Shown here one piece after another: positions 21,001 through 29,569 of a DNA stretch of 64,000 nt. How positions within the stretch are numbered: position 1 is the stretch's first letter; every line of letters starts with the position of its first letter. The translations under genes and the position numbers were made by a program. The stretch covers positions 3,472,001-3,536,000 of the forward strand of contig NZ_CP087138.1 in NCBI RefSeq assembly GCF_021650705.1, in the 5' to 3' direction. A model generated the notes under the pieces. That model was not told the DNA's origin, did no database searches, and was given only the letters and a program-made list of their open reading frames with translations. This DNA is from Pseudomonas sp. KNUC1026. Its GTDB lineage: Bacteria; Pseudomonadota; Gammaproteobacteria; Pseudomonadales; Pseudomonadaceae.

Positions 21001-22532
21001 GGGGCCACCACCGCACTGCGCAGGCGATCCATGGCCGATAACGCCGCGGGTGCAGGCGGTGCCTGAAGCGCACCAGGCTTGGGCGAGTCGTCACCGGCTT
21101 GCAGGCCACCACCCAGCGCGCTGATCAAGGTTGCCTGGGTGGCAAGCTGCGCCGCCTGCACCTGCTGCTGCACCCGCTGCTGCTGAAACAGCGCGGTCTG
21201 TGCGTTGAGCACGCTCAAATAGTCTGTAAGCCCGCGCCGGTAGGCCGCCATGGCGAGGTCGAACGTGCGCTGAGCGCTGGCCACGGACTCGGCGGCAAAG
21301 CTTGCCTGCTTGTGCATCGACTCACGCCGCACCAACTGATCGGCCACCTGCTTGAGCGCCTCGACCAGGGTTTGCTGATAATTGGCCACCGCCTGGTCAT
21401 AACCGGCGCTGGCCGCACCCAGTTGGCCACGCAAACGCCCGGCATCGAAGATCGGCAAACTGAAGGCGGGCCCTGCGTTGTAGCTGAATTTGCTGCCGGT
21501 CAAAAACTCCAGCATGCCGCCGCCGGTGGCCATATAGCCCAGGCTGCCGGCCAGGTTCACATCGGGATAGAAGCCTGCCTGGGCCACCGCGATGCCACGC
21601 GATTGCGCCGCCACCTGCCAGCGGGCGGCAACGACGTCGGGGCGCTGGCCCAGCAACTGCGCCGGCAGTGTGGAGGGCAAGGGCAGGTCGGCGGCCAGGC
21701 GCAGGCGCGGGCGTTGCAACGCCTGTGCAGCGCCCGGGCCTTGCCCGCTCAGCGCTGCCAGCTGATGGCCAGCCAGGGTAATGGTTTCGTCCAGGGCATC
21801 GAGTTGCCGATGGGTTTCGGGCAGCGGCGTTTGCGCCTGGCTCACTTCGAATTGAGTGCCGATGCCATGGGCAAGGCGCGTTTGCGCCAGGTGCAGAATC
21901 TGCTCCTGCTGGGCCAGTGTGGCCTCGGCGATGTCGCGCTCGGCATAGCCCAGCGCCAGCTGGATGTACACCTGCACCAACGCATCGACCAAGGCCAATT
22001 GCGCCTGGCGCGCTTGGGCCACCCGTTGATGCACCACGTCGAGCGCCTGCTCGCTGGCATTGCGCTCGCGGCCCCAGAGGTCGAGGTTCCAGCTCAGGCC
22101 AAGGCCTGCGTTGTTGTCCCAGGTGGTCTTGCCCGCCAGCGCGCCGGGGCCGTAAAACTGATCGGCTGGCCAGTTTCGCCGTTTGAGCGCGGCAGTGGCC
22201 GCCACTTGCGGCCCTTCGCCGGCCTCGGCAGCACCAGCCAGTGCCCGAGCCTCACGCACACGCGCTTGGGCCAGCGCCAGGCTCGGGCTGCCGGCCAACG
22301 CCTGAGCGACCCAACGGTTCAGCTGTTCGTCACCATAGCCATGCCACCATTGCTGGGCCGGCCAGCGCGCTTCCTGTTCGGCGTCATGCACAGCCATGCC
22401 GACGGCCAGGGTGCTTGGTTGGGGAACGCTGCTAAAGGGGGCGATACCACCAGTGCCGATGCATCCGCTCAGGGCAAGCGAATACGCGCAGAAGGCCAGA
22501 GCCTTGAGCTTCCGAAATGTACGCAGGGGCAC
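20997..22532 (-). CDS. NodT-family outer-membrane efflux lipoprotein
   Basis: A TolC-like outer-membrane channel of the NodT/OprM type, 511 residues. A lipobox 'SLALSGC' follows the signal peptide. The repeated OEP domains show 'WKxxNxxLNRWVAQAL'-style starts ('GYGDEQLNRWVAQALAGSP'), 'LGLSWNLDLWGRERNASEQA' and 'LPAQLLGQRPDVVAARWQVA', the usual NodT signatures. It is the first gene of the four-gene exporter operon, which therefore carries its own complete tripartite channel. It is intact. Confidence 0.92.
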   Translation of the reverse strand: MPLRTFRKLKALAFCAYSLALSGCIGTGGIAPFSSVPQPSTLAVGMAVHDAEQEARWPAQQWWHGYGDEQLNRWVAQALAGSPSLALAQARVREARALAGAAEAGEGPQVAATAALKRRNWPADQFYGPGALAGKTTWDNNAGLGLSWNLDLWGRERNASEQALDVVHQRVAQARQAQLALVDALVQVYIQLALGYAERDIAEATLAQQEQILHLAQTRLAHGIGTQFEVSQAQTPLPETHRQLDALDETITLAGHQLAALSGQGPGAAQALQRPRLRLAADLPLPSTLPAQLLGQRPDVVAARWQVAAQSRGIAVAQAGFYPDVNLAGSLGYMATGGGMLEFLTGSKFSYNAGPAFSLPIFDAGRLRGQLGAASAGYDQAVANYQQTLVEALKQVADQLVRRESMHKQASFAAESVASAQRTFDLAMAAYRRGLTDYLSVLNAQTALFQQQRVQQQVQAAQLATQATLISALGGGLQAGDDSPKPGALQAPPAPAALSAMDRLRSAVVAP

Positions 22533-22622
22533 AACGACGCCTCGAGAAAGAGGTGGGGGCAGGAGTTGGAGCCGATTCAGAGCGGCACCCGATGGCCGAT
22601 AAGCGGGTTTTTTCGTGATTCT

Positions 22623-22676
22623 TTGTTACAGATCAAGAAACAATCCTGTGGTAGCCTTTACTTGCCAAATTGTTAC
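22623..22676. promoter_or_regulatory. Candidate LysR operator between exporter operon and lysR
   Basis: The 183-base divergent spacer is AT-richer than its surroundings and holds TTGTT (22623-22627) inverted against AACAA (22639-22643), plus a repeat of TTGTTAC near 22670. Such T-N11-A palindromes between a LysR gene and its divergent target are typical operators. Identified by eye. Confidence 0.4.
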
Positions 22677-22715
22677 TACATGCGACAATCGCGCCGTCTT
22701 CCTTGAGCACGAACC

Positions 22716-23663
22716 ATGGACACCCTGCAAAACATGCGTGCCTTCTGCAGCGTGGCAGAGGCCGGCAGCTTTACCGCCGCCGCAGCGCAACTGGACACCA
22801 CCACCGCGAACATTTCGCGAGCGGTCTCCAATCTTGAAGCCCATTTGCAAACCCGCCTGCTCAACCGCACCACCCGCCGCATTGCCCTGACCGAAGCCGG
22901 CAAACGCTACCTGCTGCGTTGCCAGCAGATCCTGGCGTTCGTCGAAGAGGCCGAGGCGGAGGCCAGCGACGCTCACGCGCGGCCTGCCGGGCAGCTCAAA
23001 GTGCACACCATGACCGGCATCGGCCAGCACTTCGTGATCGACGCCATCGCCCGCTACCGCCAGACCCACCCGGACGTGACCTTCGACCTGACCCTGGCCA
23101 ACCGCGTGCCCGACCTGCTCGATGAGGGCTATGACGTCTCCATCGTGCTGGCCAGTGAATTGCCCGATTCTGGATTCGTGTCGCAGCGCCTGGGCATCAC
23201 CTACAGCATCGTTTGCGCCTCCCCCGAGTACGTGAAAGCCCACGGCATGGCCAGCACGCCTGGGGATTCGAAGCGCCACGCCTGCCTGCGCCTGGTGAGC
23301 CCGGTGGTGCAGCTGGAGAAATGGCTGTTCGACGGCCCTGACGGCCAGGAGATGGTCAACATCAGCAACGCGCCGTTCCAGGTCAATTCCGCCGACGCCA
23401 TGACCACCGCGATCAAGAGCGGCATGGGCGTGGGCGTGCTGCCGATCTACGCAGCCATCGACGGCCTGCGCGACGGCAGCCTGGTGCGCATGCTGCCGGA
23501 GTACCGCTTGCAGGAGCTGAACCTGTACGCCATCTACCCGTCGCGGCAGTACCTGGATGCCAAGATCAAGACCTGGGTGGAATACCTGCGCGGCTCGCTG
23601 CCGGAGATTCTGGCCGCCCACGACGCCGACCTGCGCATCCACGAGCTGAACTTCGCCACCTGA
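22716..23663 (+). CDS. LysR-family transcriptional regulator
   Basis: A 315-residue LysR-type regulator. The winged HTH at residues 1-60 ('MRAFCSVAEAGSFTAAAAQL', 'ISRAVSNLEAHLQTRLLNRT') is followed by a periplasmic-binding-protein-like effector domain from about residue 90 ('VHTMTGIGQHFVIDAIARYR'). It is divergent from the NodT-FUSC-DUF1656-HlyD operon, so control of that exporter by an aromatic or organic acid is likely. It also precedes, by 66 bases, the 2-ketoaldonate reductase gene on the same strand, an alternative target. Confidence 0.9.
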   Translation: MDTLQNMRAFCSVAEAGSFTAAAAQLDTTTANISRAVSNLEAHLQTRLLNRTTRRIALTEAGKRYLLRCQQILAFVEEAEAEASDAHARPAGQLKVHTMTGIGQHFVIDAIARYRQTHPDVTFDLTLANRVPDLLDEGYDVSIVLASELPDSGFVSQRLGITYSIVCASPEYVKAHGMASTPGDSKRHACLRLVSPVVQLEKWLFDGPDGQEMVNISNAPFQVNSADAMTTAIKSGMGVGVLPIYAAIDGLRDGSLVRMLPEYRLQELNLYAIYPSRQYLDAKIKTWVEYLRGSLPEILAAHDADLRIHELNFAT

Positions 23664-23729
23664 GGCAACTGGCGCCAAGGCCGGCGGAATGTCAGCGCGC
23701 TACATTCCCGCCCCGAACGAGCCGCGCCG

Positions 23730-24704
23730 ATGAAAAAAACAGTATTGGCTTTCAGCCGCATCACGCCTGAGATGGTTACCCGCCTGGAACAGGACTTCGA
23801 GGTGATCGTCCCCAACCCCAAGGCCGGCGATATTGCCGCTCAGTTCAATGAAGCGCTGCCTCGTGCACACGGGCTGATCGGCGCAGGCCGCGCGCTCGGC
23901 GAACAACAGCTGGCTGCGGCAACCCGGCTGGAGGTGGTGTCCAGCGTGTCGGTGGGCTACGACAACTACGATGTGCCCTACCTCACTTCACGCGGCATCC
24001 AGCTGACCAACACCCCCGACGTGCTCACAGAAAGCACGGCAGACCTTGGCTTTTCGCTGATCATGAGCAGCGCCCGGCGCGTTGCCGAGCTCGATGCCTG
24101 GACCAAGGCCGGCAACTGGAAGGCCACCGTGGGCCCTGAACTGTTCGGCAGCGACGTGCACGGCAAGACACTGGGCCTGGTCGGCCTGGGCAACATCGGC
24201 GCGGCCATCGCCCGCCGTGGCCGGCTGGGCTTCAACATGCGCGTGCTCTACAGCGGCAACAGCCGCAAAACGGCGCTGGAACAAGAGCTGGGCGCGCAAA
24301 TGCGCAGCCTGGATGAGCTGCTGGCCGAATCGGACTTCGTTTGCCTGGTGGTGCCGCTGTCGGAAAAAACCCATCACCTGATCGGCCAGCGTGAGCTGGC
24401 GCTGATGAAATCCAGCGCATTCCTGATAAACATCTCCCGCGGGCCGGTGGTCGATGAGCCGGCGCTGATCGAGGCGCTGCGCAACAAGACCATTCGTGGT
24501 GCCGGCCTGGACGTGTACGAGAAAGAGCCGCTGGCCGTCTCGCCGCTCTGGCAGCTGCCCAATGCCGTGACCCTGCCGCACATCGGCTCGGCCACCGCCG
24601 AAACCCGGCAGGCCATGGCCGAGCGGGCGATGGCCAACCTCACCGCCGCACTCAAGGGCCAGCGGCCTCAGGACCTGGTCAACCCCGAGGCCTTCAAGGG
24701 CTGA
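23730..24704 (+). CDS. ghrB: 2-ketoaldonate/glyoxylate/hydroxypyruvate reductase (D-isomer-specific dehydrogenase)
   Basis: A 324-residue NAD(P)H-dependent D-2-hydroxyacid dehydrogenase like GhrB/TkrA/KguD. It shows the Rossmann loop 'LGLVGLGNIGAAIARRGRLG', the conserved Arg in 'LINISRGPVVDEPALIEALR', the Glu in 'LDVYEKEPLA' and the catalytic His in 'LPHIGSATAETRQAM'. The family reduces 2-ketogluconate, glyoxylate or hydroxypyruvate. The gene follows a LysR gene and overlaps the convergent DMT transporter gene by 37 bases. Assignment between GhrB and TkrA/KguD roles cannot be settled from sequence. Confidence 0.85.
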   Translation: MKKTVLAFSRITPEMVTRLEQDFEVIVPNPKAGDIAAQFNEALPRAHGLIGAGRALGEQQLAAATRLEVVSSVSVGYDNYDVPYLTSRGIQLTNTPDVLTESTADLGFSLIMSSARRVAELDAWTKAGNWKATVGPELFGSDVHGKTLGLVGLGNIGAAIARRGRLGFNMRVLYSGNSRKTALEQELGAQMRSLDELLAESDFVCLVVPLSEKTHHLIGQRELALMKSSAFLINISRGPVVDEPALIEALRNKTIRGAGLDVYEKEPLAVSPLWQLPNAVTLPHIGSATAETRQAMAERAMANLTAALKGQRPQDLVNPEAFKG

Positions 24705-25588
24705 GCCTCGGCCGGCCGCTGGCGGGGTTTGCGAAACACCAGCCAGTTGCCCAGCATCACCAGCGCCAGGCCCGCCAGGGCCGGGCCGCTCCAGTGATAG
24801 CCCTCGAACCAGATCGAGACGTTCAGCGCCACCAGCGGAAACAGCACGGTGCAATAGGCCGCGCGCTCCGGGCCAAGCCGCCCGACCAGGGTGAGGTAGG
24901 CAGTGAAGGCAATGACCGAACCTGGTATCGCCAGGTACAGCAACGCGCCCAGGTAAAGCGGGCTCGTGTCCCAGGTGAACGGCACGCCGCGCACCAGGCA
25001 GTAACCGGCCAGCCACAGCGCGCCGTAAAGCATGCCCCAGGCATTGGTCGTCAGAGGCCGCAGGCCGCGGCGCTGGTGCAGGCTCGACAGCATGTTGCCC
25101 GCCGAGAAGCACATCGTGCCCGCCAACGCCCAGCACAGGCCCAACAAGGTGCCGCCGCCGGCCGGGTGGTTCGCCCATTGCGGCCAGAACAACAAGCCCA
25201 GGCCCAGCAGGCCCAGCCCGCCGCCGCCGATCACCGCCGGCGCGATCCGTTGGCCGAAGCACAGCCGCGCGCCCAGGGCGTTCCAGAGCGTTGCCGTGGA
25301 GAACACCACCGCCGACAAGCCGCTGGGCAGCCATTGCATCGCTTGCAGGAAGCACATGAAATTCACGCTGAACAGGCACAAACCCTGCGCCAGGGCGATG
25401 CCGTGGCTGGTGCGGTTCATCGGCTGCAGGCGGCGCGTGAGCAACAGCAGGGCGAACAGCACCACGGCGGCCAGGCTGAAGCGGTAGGCGATGGAGGCGG
25501 CAATAGGCACCGGGCCCAGTTGCCATTTCAGGGCGATCCAGGTGGTGCCCCAGATCAGTACGGTTGCGAGGTACAACACAGCGTTCAT
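24668..25588 (-). CDS. DMT (EamA) family transporter
   Basis: A ten-helix drug/metabolite transporter of about 306 residues with two EamA repeats, starting 'MNAVLYLATVLIWGTTWIAL' and containing 'LSAVVFSTATLWNALGARL' and 'AAYCTVLFPLVALNVSIWFE'. Such proteins often export amino acids or purines. The start at 25588 is chosen over an upstream ATG at 25618 because it begins helix 1. It faces an AraC-type gene across a short spacer, suggesting that regulator controls it. Its last 12 codons overlap the end of the convergent reductase gene. Confidence 0.87.
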   Translation of the reverse strand: MNAVLYLATVLIWGTTWIALKWQLGPVPIAASIAYRFSLAAVVLFALLLLTRRLQPMNRTSHGIALAQGLCLFSVNFMCFLQAMQWLPSGLSAVVFSTATLWNALGARLCFGQRIAPAVIGGGGLGLLGLGLLFWPQWANHPAGGGTLLGLCWALAGTMCFSAGNMLSSLHQRRGLRPLTTNAWGMLYGALWLAGYCLVRGVPFTWDTSPLYLGALLYLAIPGSVIAFTAYLTLVGRLGPERAAYCTVLFPLVALNVSIWFEGYHWSGPALAGLALVMLGNWLVFRKPRQRPAEAQPLKASGLTRS

Positions 25589-25723
25589 GGCATGGCCTCC
25601 TTTCGAGGCCGCCAGCATCGGGCCTGGCGCAGGTGCTGGCTTTCATATTCTTGCGGTTTTTCATCCGGGCACACGCCGCGCAGGCGTGCCGGGCGCTACG
25701 ATAGCGCCATCAAGGAGCCCGCC

Positions 25724-26587
25724 ATGTTGCAACTCGATGTTTTCCACTGCCTCGAACGCTCGCCCCATGCCCGCCTGGAGCGGCGCGCCGAGCTGGGCGA
25801 CGGCCTGGTCGCGGCGCAGTGGCGCAACCGCGACAACGCGCAGCAATACGTGGGCCCTTCGCACCACACGCTGTCGTGTTACCTGGAAGGCGGCAGCGAC
25901 ATCCTCTGCCGCGAGCAACCACACCTGCGCGGCGGCCCGGGCAAGGTGTTCGTGTTCCCGGCGGGGGTGGATTCGTCCTGGGTAGTGAACCGCGAGCTGC
26001 GCCTGCTGCACCTGTACTTCAGCACCGAGCAATTCGCCCTCGCCTGCCTGCGCTGGCTGGACCGCGAGCCGCGCGCGCTGCAGCTCAACGAGGGGTTGTT
26101 CCTGGATGACGCGCCGCAAGCTGCACGTTTCGCGGCCCTTGCGCGGCTCGACTGGCAGGAGCCTGCGGAGCGCCTGCTCACCAGCAGCCTGGCTCACGAC
26201 ATGCTCGGCCACGCGCTGCTGGCCCAGGCCGGCCCGCGCGCGGCGCCCAAGGTGGCTGGCGGGCTATCGGCGCGCGCCCGGCGTCGAGTGATCGAGTACA
26301 TCGAAGCGCACCTGCCGCAAGCCCTGACCCTGGGCGAGCTGGCGGCGGTGTGCGGGTTGTCTGAATATCACTTCGCGCGGATGTTCAAGCAGAGCCTGGA
26401 GGTGGCGCCGCACCGCTACGTGCTGGCACGGCGCCTGGCCCGGGCGCAGAACTTGCTGCGGCACAGCGAACTGGCCCTGGGCGAGATCGCCATGGCCTGT
26501 GGTTTCGCCAGCTCAAGCCACTTCAGCAGCCGCTTCCGCCAGCACGTCGGCGCCACCCCCGGTGCCTACCGGCTGGCGCTAGCCTAG
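25724..26587 (+). CDS. AraC-family transcriptional regulator
   Basis: A 287-residue regulator with an N-terminal cupin-like sensor (residues 1-150, 'HHTLSCYLEGGSDILCREQP') and two C-terminal helix-turn-helix units ('LTLGELAAVCGLSEYHFARM' and 'LGEIAMACGFASSSHFSSRF'), the classic AraC signature. The ATG at 25724 follows an AAGGAG ribosome site. It is divergent from the DMT exporter and probably regulates it. Its end overlaps the convergent DUF3325 gene by nine bases. Confidence 0.9.
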   Translation: MLQLDVFHCLERSPHARLERRAELGDGLVAAQWRNRDNAQQYVGPSHHTLSCYLEGGSDILCREQPHLRGGPGKVFVFPAGVDSSWVVNRELRLLHLYFSTEQFALACLRWLDREPRALQLNEGLFLDDAPQAARFAALARLDWQEPAERLLTSSLAHDMLGHALLAQAGPRAAPKVAGGLSARARRRVIEYIEAHLPQALTLGELAAVCGLSEYHFARMFKQSLEVAPHRYVLARRLARAQNLLRHSELALGEIAMACGFASSSHFSSRFRQHVGATPGAYRLALA

Positions 26588-26911
26588 ACGGGCAAGCATA
26601 GCCGCTACAGGGCCTGCGACCACGCACGCTGCAGCCAATCCAATCGCCAGCCGGGGCCGATACGGCATCAGCCAGACCATCAGCCCGGCGCTCGCCATCA
26701 GCACCGCGCACCATTGCACCAACCCCAGTGCCCAACCCTGGCTGGCGATGGCGGGCCAGGGTGAGACGATCAGCAGCCCCGTGCCCAGAACGCGCAGGCA
26801 GCGGCGCTGCGCCAAGGTACTTTTGCACTTGAGCAGGTCGTTGAAGTGCTTTTCCATCGCCAGGCACAGGGCCATGAACCCCGCGTAGCAAAGCAATGCC
26901 GAGGCCAGCAT
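26579..26911 (-). CDS. DUF3325 membrane protein
   Basis: A 110-residue protein with three or four hydrophobic helices ('SALLCYAGFMALCLAMEKH', 'LGLVQWCAVLMASAGLMVWL'), matching the DUF3325 proteins that close siderophore-linked PepSY operons. Its start abuts the PepSY gene stop (shared base at 26911). Function unknown; probable role in ferric-siderophore reduction or recycling from context. Confidence 0.8.
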   Translation of the reverse strand: MLASALLCYAGFMALCLAMEKHFNDLLKCKSTLAQRRCLRVLGTGLLIVSPWPAIASQGWALGLVQWCAVLMASAGLMVWLMPYRPRLAIGLAAACVVAGPVAAMLARLG

Positions 26912-28485
26912 CAGTGCGCCTCCTGTTCAGCACGCAGCGGCCGCGTGCGCTCACGCGGCTGCGCTGCTGCAAGCGCTTTGCGCCGCACGCGCCGGGCGAT
27001 CCAGGCCAGCAGCACGCCAAAGGCGGCAGCGGTGAGGTCGACTCCGGCAAGGGCCCAGTCCCCCTGGGGCAACGACACACTCAGGCCGGCACCGGTGGTG
27101 AACTGGCTCAGCAGCGGCAGTGATATCAGCATCACGGCAGCGACCGTGAGTTGCTGCACCCAGCCGCGCGCATCGGGGCGCCAGGCCGCGTGCAGCAGGC
27201 TGGCGAGCCAGGCGAGGAAGAAGCAGCGCACCTCCCAGCCCTCGCGGCCGGCCAACTCCACCGGCAGCAGGCGGTTGGCACACAGGAAGGCGGCCACTGC
27301 GCAGACCAGCCCCGCCATGCCCGCCAGGTTCAGCGCGCCCACCAGGCGCAGCTCGAAGGGCTTGATCGCCGCCTTGGCGTGTTTCTGCTGGCGCTTGCTC
27401 AGCCACATCACCAGCCCGGTGCCGATCATCGCCGTGCTTGCCAGGCCGCAGACGAAATACAGCCAACGCAGCAAAGGATGCGCGAAGCGGCCCATGTGCA
27501 GGCCGTAGAAGGAGCCGGCGATCACCTGGGGCAATGGGCGCGCGTTGTCGTCTGCATGCAGCAGGCTGCCACCGGCGACACTGAACACGGTGCCGGCCCC
27601 CGGCATGTAAGGCACTCGCGCCGAAGTCGGCGGCTGGAAGGTAACCGTTGCCTCAGGGGTGCCTGGTTTATCGACCCGCACGTTGCCGACCTGCCCTCCC
27701 GGTACCTGCTGCTGATAGCGATCGAACAGCTGAGCAAGGCTCAACGGTGGCGCAGCGGTGGCCGAGGCGGCCGGCTCGATGTCCGGATAAAGCTCGCTGA
27801 AGTACTCTCGGTCGCCGCCTTCGTAATTGGCCAGCAGCGTGGCCGGCATCAACAGGTACATGAAGATCACCAGGCTGCTGTAGGTGATCATCAGGTGAAA
27901 CGGCAAAGCCAGCACGCCCACGGCGTTGTGGCCATCGAGCCAGGAACGCTGGCCTTTGCCGGGGCGGAAGGTGAAGAACTCCTTGAAGATCTTCTTGTGA
28001 GTGATGATCCCGGTGATGAGCGCGACGAACATCGCGAAAGCCGCCAGCCCGGCGGCCCAACGCCCCCACGGGTAGGGCAGCTCCAGCTCGAAGTGGAAGC
28101 GGTAGAAGAACTCCCCGCCCAGGGTGCCCCGAGCGTTCAGCGCCTGGCCGGTGCTCGGGTCGATGGCCTGCTCGACGTAACTGCCACGGCCTTGCTTGCC
28201 GGGCTCCTGGTAGAGCACGGACGTTCTGGGGAGGCGCTCGTCGCCCGGGTCGATGTACCAGTTGCCAGCATTCGCCGCGTGAGCCTGCAGGTAATGCTCG
28301 GCGCCCGCCAGGCGGTCACGCATGCCCAGGCCCTGCATGGGCAGCTCGGGTTGCGCCCAGCGGCTCACCTCCTCCTTGAAGTACGTCAGGGTACCGGTGA
28401 GGAAAATCGCGAACAGTAGCCAGCCCAATACCAGCCCCACCCAGGTGTGCAGCCAGGCCATCGCCTGGCGAAAACCCTCTTTCAT
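26911..28485 (-). CDS. PepSY-associated TM protein (siderophore-linked inner-membrane reductase-like)
   Basis: A 524-residue protein with about eight helices and PepSY domains, beginning 'MKEGFRQAMAWLHTWVGLVL' and containing 'HKKIFKEFFTFRPGKGQRSW' and 'DGHNAVGVLALPFHLMITYS', with conserved membrane histidines. This family, next to TonB receptors in pseudomonads, includes the FoxB/FpvG-like proteins that reduce iron in ferric siderophores at the inner membrane. Here no receptor gene is adjacent. The ATG at 28485 overlaps the DUF3649 stop by four bases. Control by Fur is suggested by the box upstream of the operon. Confidence 0.88.
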   Translation of the reverse strand: MKEGFRQAMAWLHTWVGLVLGWLLFAIFLTGTLTYFKEEVSRWAQPELPMQGLGMRDRLAGAEHYLQAHAANAGNWYIDPGDERLPRTSVLYQEPGKQGRGSYVEQAIDPSTGQALNARGTLGGEFFYRFHFELELPYPWGRWAAGLAAFAMFVALITGIITHKKIFKEFFTFRPGKGQRSWLDGHNAVGVLALPFHLMITYSSLVIFMYLLMPATLLANYEGGDREYFSELYPDIEPAASATAAPPLSLAQLFDRYQQQVPGGQVGNVRVDKPGTPEATVTFQPPTSARVPYMPGAGTVFSVAGGSLLHADDNARPLPQVIAGSFYGLHMGRFAHPLLRWLYFVCGLASTAMIGTGLVMWLSKRQQKHAKAAIKPFELRLVGALNLAGMAGLVCAVAAFLCANRLLPVELAGREGWEVRCFFLAWLASLLHAAWRPDARGWVQQLTVAAVMLISLPLLSQFTTGAGLSVSLPQGDWALAGVDLTAAAFGVLLAWIARRVRRKALAAAQPRERTRPLRAEQEAH

Positions 28486-28787
28486 GGATGCGCCACTCCA
28501 TGCAGGGCAGCTGCCAGGCCGCCCGAGAGCAGCGCACACAGGCCAACGCCCAGCCACGCGCGCAACGCGCTGGAACAGGCAAAACACCAGATCACTACAA
28601 GCAGCCACACCACGAATGAAACCATCATCCCTGTGATCACCGCCTGCAGCCGTACCATCGGCAGGCCCCAGCTGACGCACAGGCTCACCAGCGAGGCCAC
28701 CAGGTAGCCGCCGAACAGCGAGGCAAGAATGCGGGAGGTCACAGCCAGGCGGTAGCTCATCGGCACCCCTGTGGCTTTGGTTTTCAT
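28482..28787 (-). CDS. DUF3649 membrane protein
   Basis: A 101-residue protein with about three helices ('SRILASLFGGYLVASLVSLC', 'VSFVVWLLVVIWCFACSSAL'), matching DUF3649, the usual first gene of the DUF3649-PepSY-DUF3325 operon. An internal ATG at 28760 ('MSYRLAV') is an alternative start. It is coupled to the PepSY gene by a four-base overlap. Function unknown. Confidence 0.82.
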   Translation of the reverse strand: MKTKATGVPMSYRLAVTSRILASLFGGYLVASLVSLCVSWGLPMVRLQAVITGMMVSFVVWLLVVIWCFACSSALRAWLGVGLCALLSGGLAAALHGVAHP

Positions 28788-28822
28788 GGCGTGTATGGCT
28801 GGAATGGGAAAGGGACGCCAAG

Positions 28823-28841
28823 TTTATTGATAAACATTCTC
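28823..28841 (-). promoter_or_regulatory. Candidate Fur box upstream of DUF3649-PepSY-DUF3325
   Basis: On the minus strand GAGAATGTTTATCAATAAA matches the 19-base Fur consensus GATAATGATAATCATTATC at 13 positions by my count. It lies 36 bases upstream of the DUF3649 start, in the promoter position, and the operon type is known to be iron-regulated. Confidence 0.6.
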
Positions 28842-28956
28842 AGGGGCAAAGGCTTTGCATCGCCCCATGCTTCAAGCACACCCCAATGCGAGGCCCCTGG
28901 CCCGATCAAGCGTCGGGTCAAGCAACAAACAGAAAAATATTTATTGACCTCACCGG

Positions 28957-28984
28957 CTTGAAATCACCTGCCCAATCCCCGAAT
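28957..28984 (+). promoter_or_regulatory. Candidate sigma-32 (RpoH) promoter of the HPF-like gene
   Basis: CTTGAAA at 28957-28963 and CCCCGAAT at 28977-28984, 13 bases apart, match the heat-shock consensus CTTGAAA-N11-16-CCCCATnT at almost every position. It lies 84 bases upstream of the HPF/RaiA-like start on the same strand. Confidence 0.55.
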
Positions 28985-29067
28985 GTGTGACTCAAGGGCC
29001 GCTGAAAACCGCCAGCACCCGGCGGTAGTGGCGCCTTGCTTTCGTCACCTGAAGAAGGGGCAACACC

Positions 29068-29397
29068 ATGCAAATTCAAGTCAACAGCGATAACCACATC
29101 CAGGGCGGCGCCCGCCTGGAAGAATGGGTGCGCAACACGCTCGAAACCGCACTGGAACGCTTTGAAGACGACCTCACCCGCATCGAGGTGCACTTGCGGG
29201 ATGAAAACGGCGAAAAAGCCGGCCCACACGACAAACGCTGCCTGCTGGAGGCGCGCTTGAAGGGTATGCAACCGCTCTCGGTGAGCCATCGTACCCCGTC
29301 GCTTGAAAGCGCCATCGATGGCGCGGCCACCAAGCTCGAACACGCACTCGAGCATGCGTTGGGCAAGCAACGTGACAGGCGCGCAAGCGCGGCCTGA
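29068..29397 (+). CDS. HPF/RaiA-family ribosome-associated protein
   Basis: A 109-residue protein with the sigma-54-modulation/HPF fold, seen in 'MQIQVNSDNHIQGGARLEEW', 'RFEDDLTRIEVHLRDENGEK' and 'DGAATKLEHALEHALGKQRD'. Such proteins bind the ribosome decoding centre in stress or stationary phase. It differs from the hpf gene next to rpoN, so it is likely an accessory paralogue. An AAGGGG site precedes the ATG, a sigma-32-like promoter lies upstream and an intrinsic terminator follows, so it is a single-gene stress unit. Confidence 0.83.
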   Translation: MQIQVNSDNHIQGGARLEEWVRNTLETALERFEDDLTRIEVHLRDENGEKAGPHDKRCLLEARLKGMQPLSVSHRTPSLESAIDGAATKLEHALEHALGKQRDRRASAA

Positions 29398-29412
29398 GTT
29401 GCAGCGCAATGA

Positions 29413-29440
29413 GAAAAGGCGAGCACTGCTCGCCTTTTTC
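29413..29440 (+). terminator. Intrinsic terminator of the HPF-like gene
   Basis: AAAAGGCGAGCA and TGCTCGCCTTTTTC form a stem of about ten base pairs ending in a T run, 16 bases after the HPF-like stop codon. Confidence 0.85.
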
Positions 29441-29569
29441 ATGCCTGCCGTTTCAGCAAAGGGGCCCATCGCAGCCATCGGTACAGTGACCGTGCCGGCG
29501 GTCTGCCCTCACGAACTAACCTGAACACGCCCAGTCAATACGTCCAGTCTTGCTATTTCAGGTGACGCT

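Noticed and set aside
28861..29067. A TonB receptor or other gene in the gap before the HPF-like gene
   Set aside because: No frame of useful length or similarity is present; the gap holds only the candidate sigma-32 promoter and leader.
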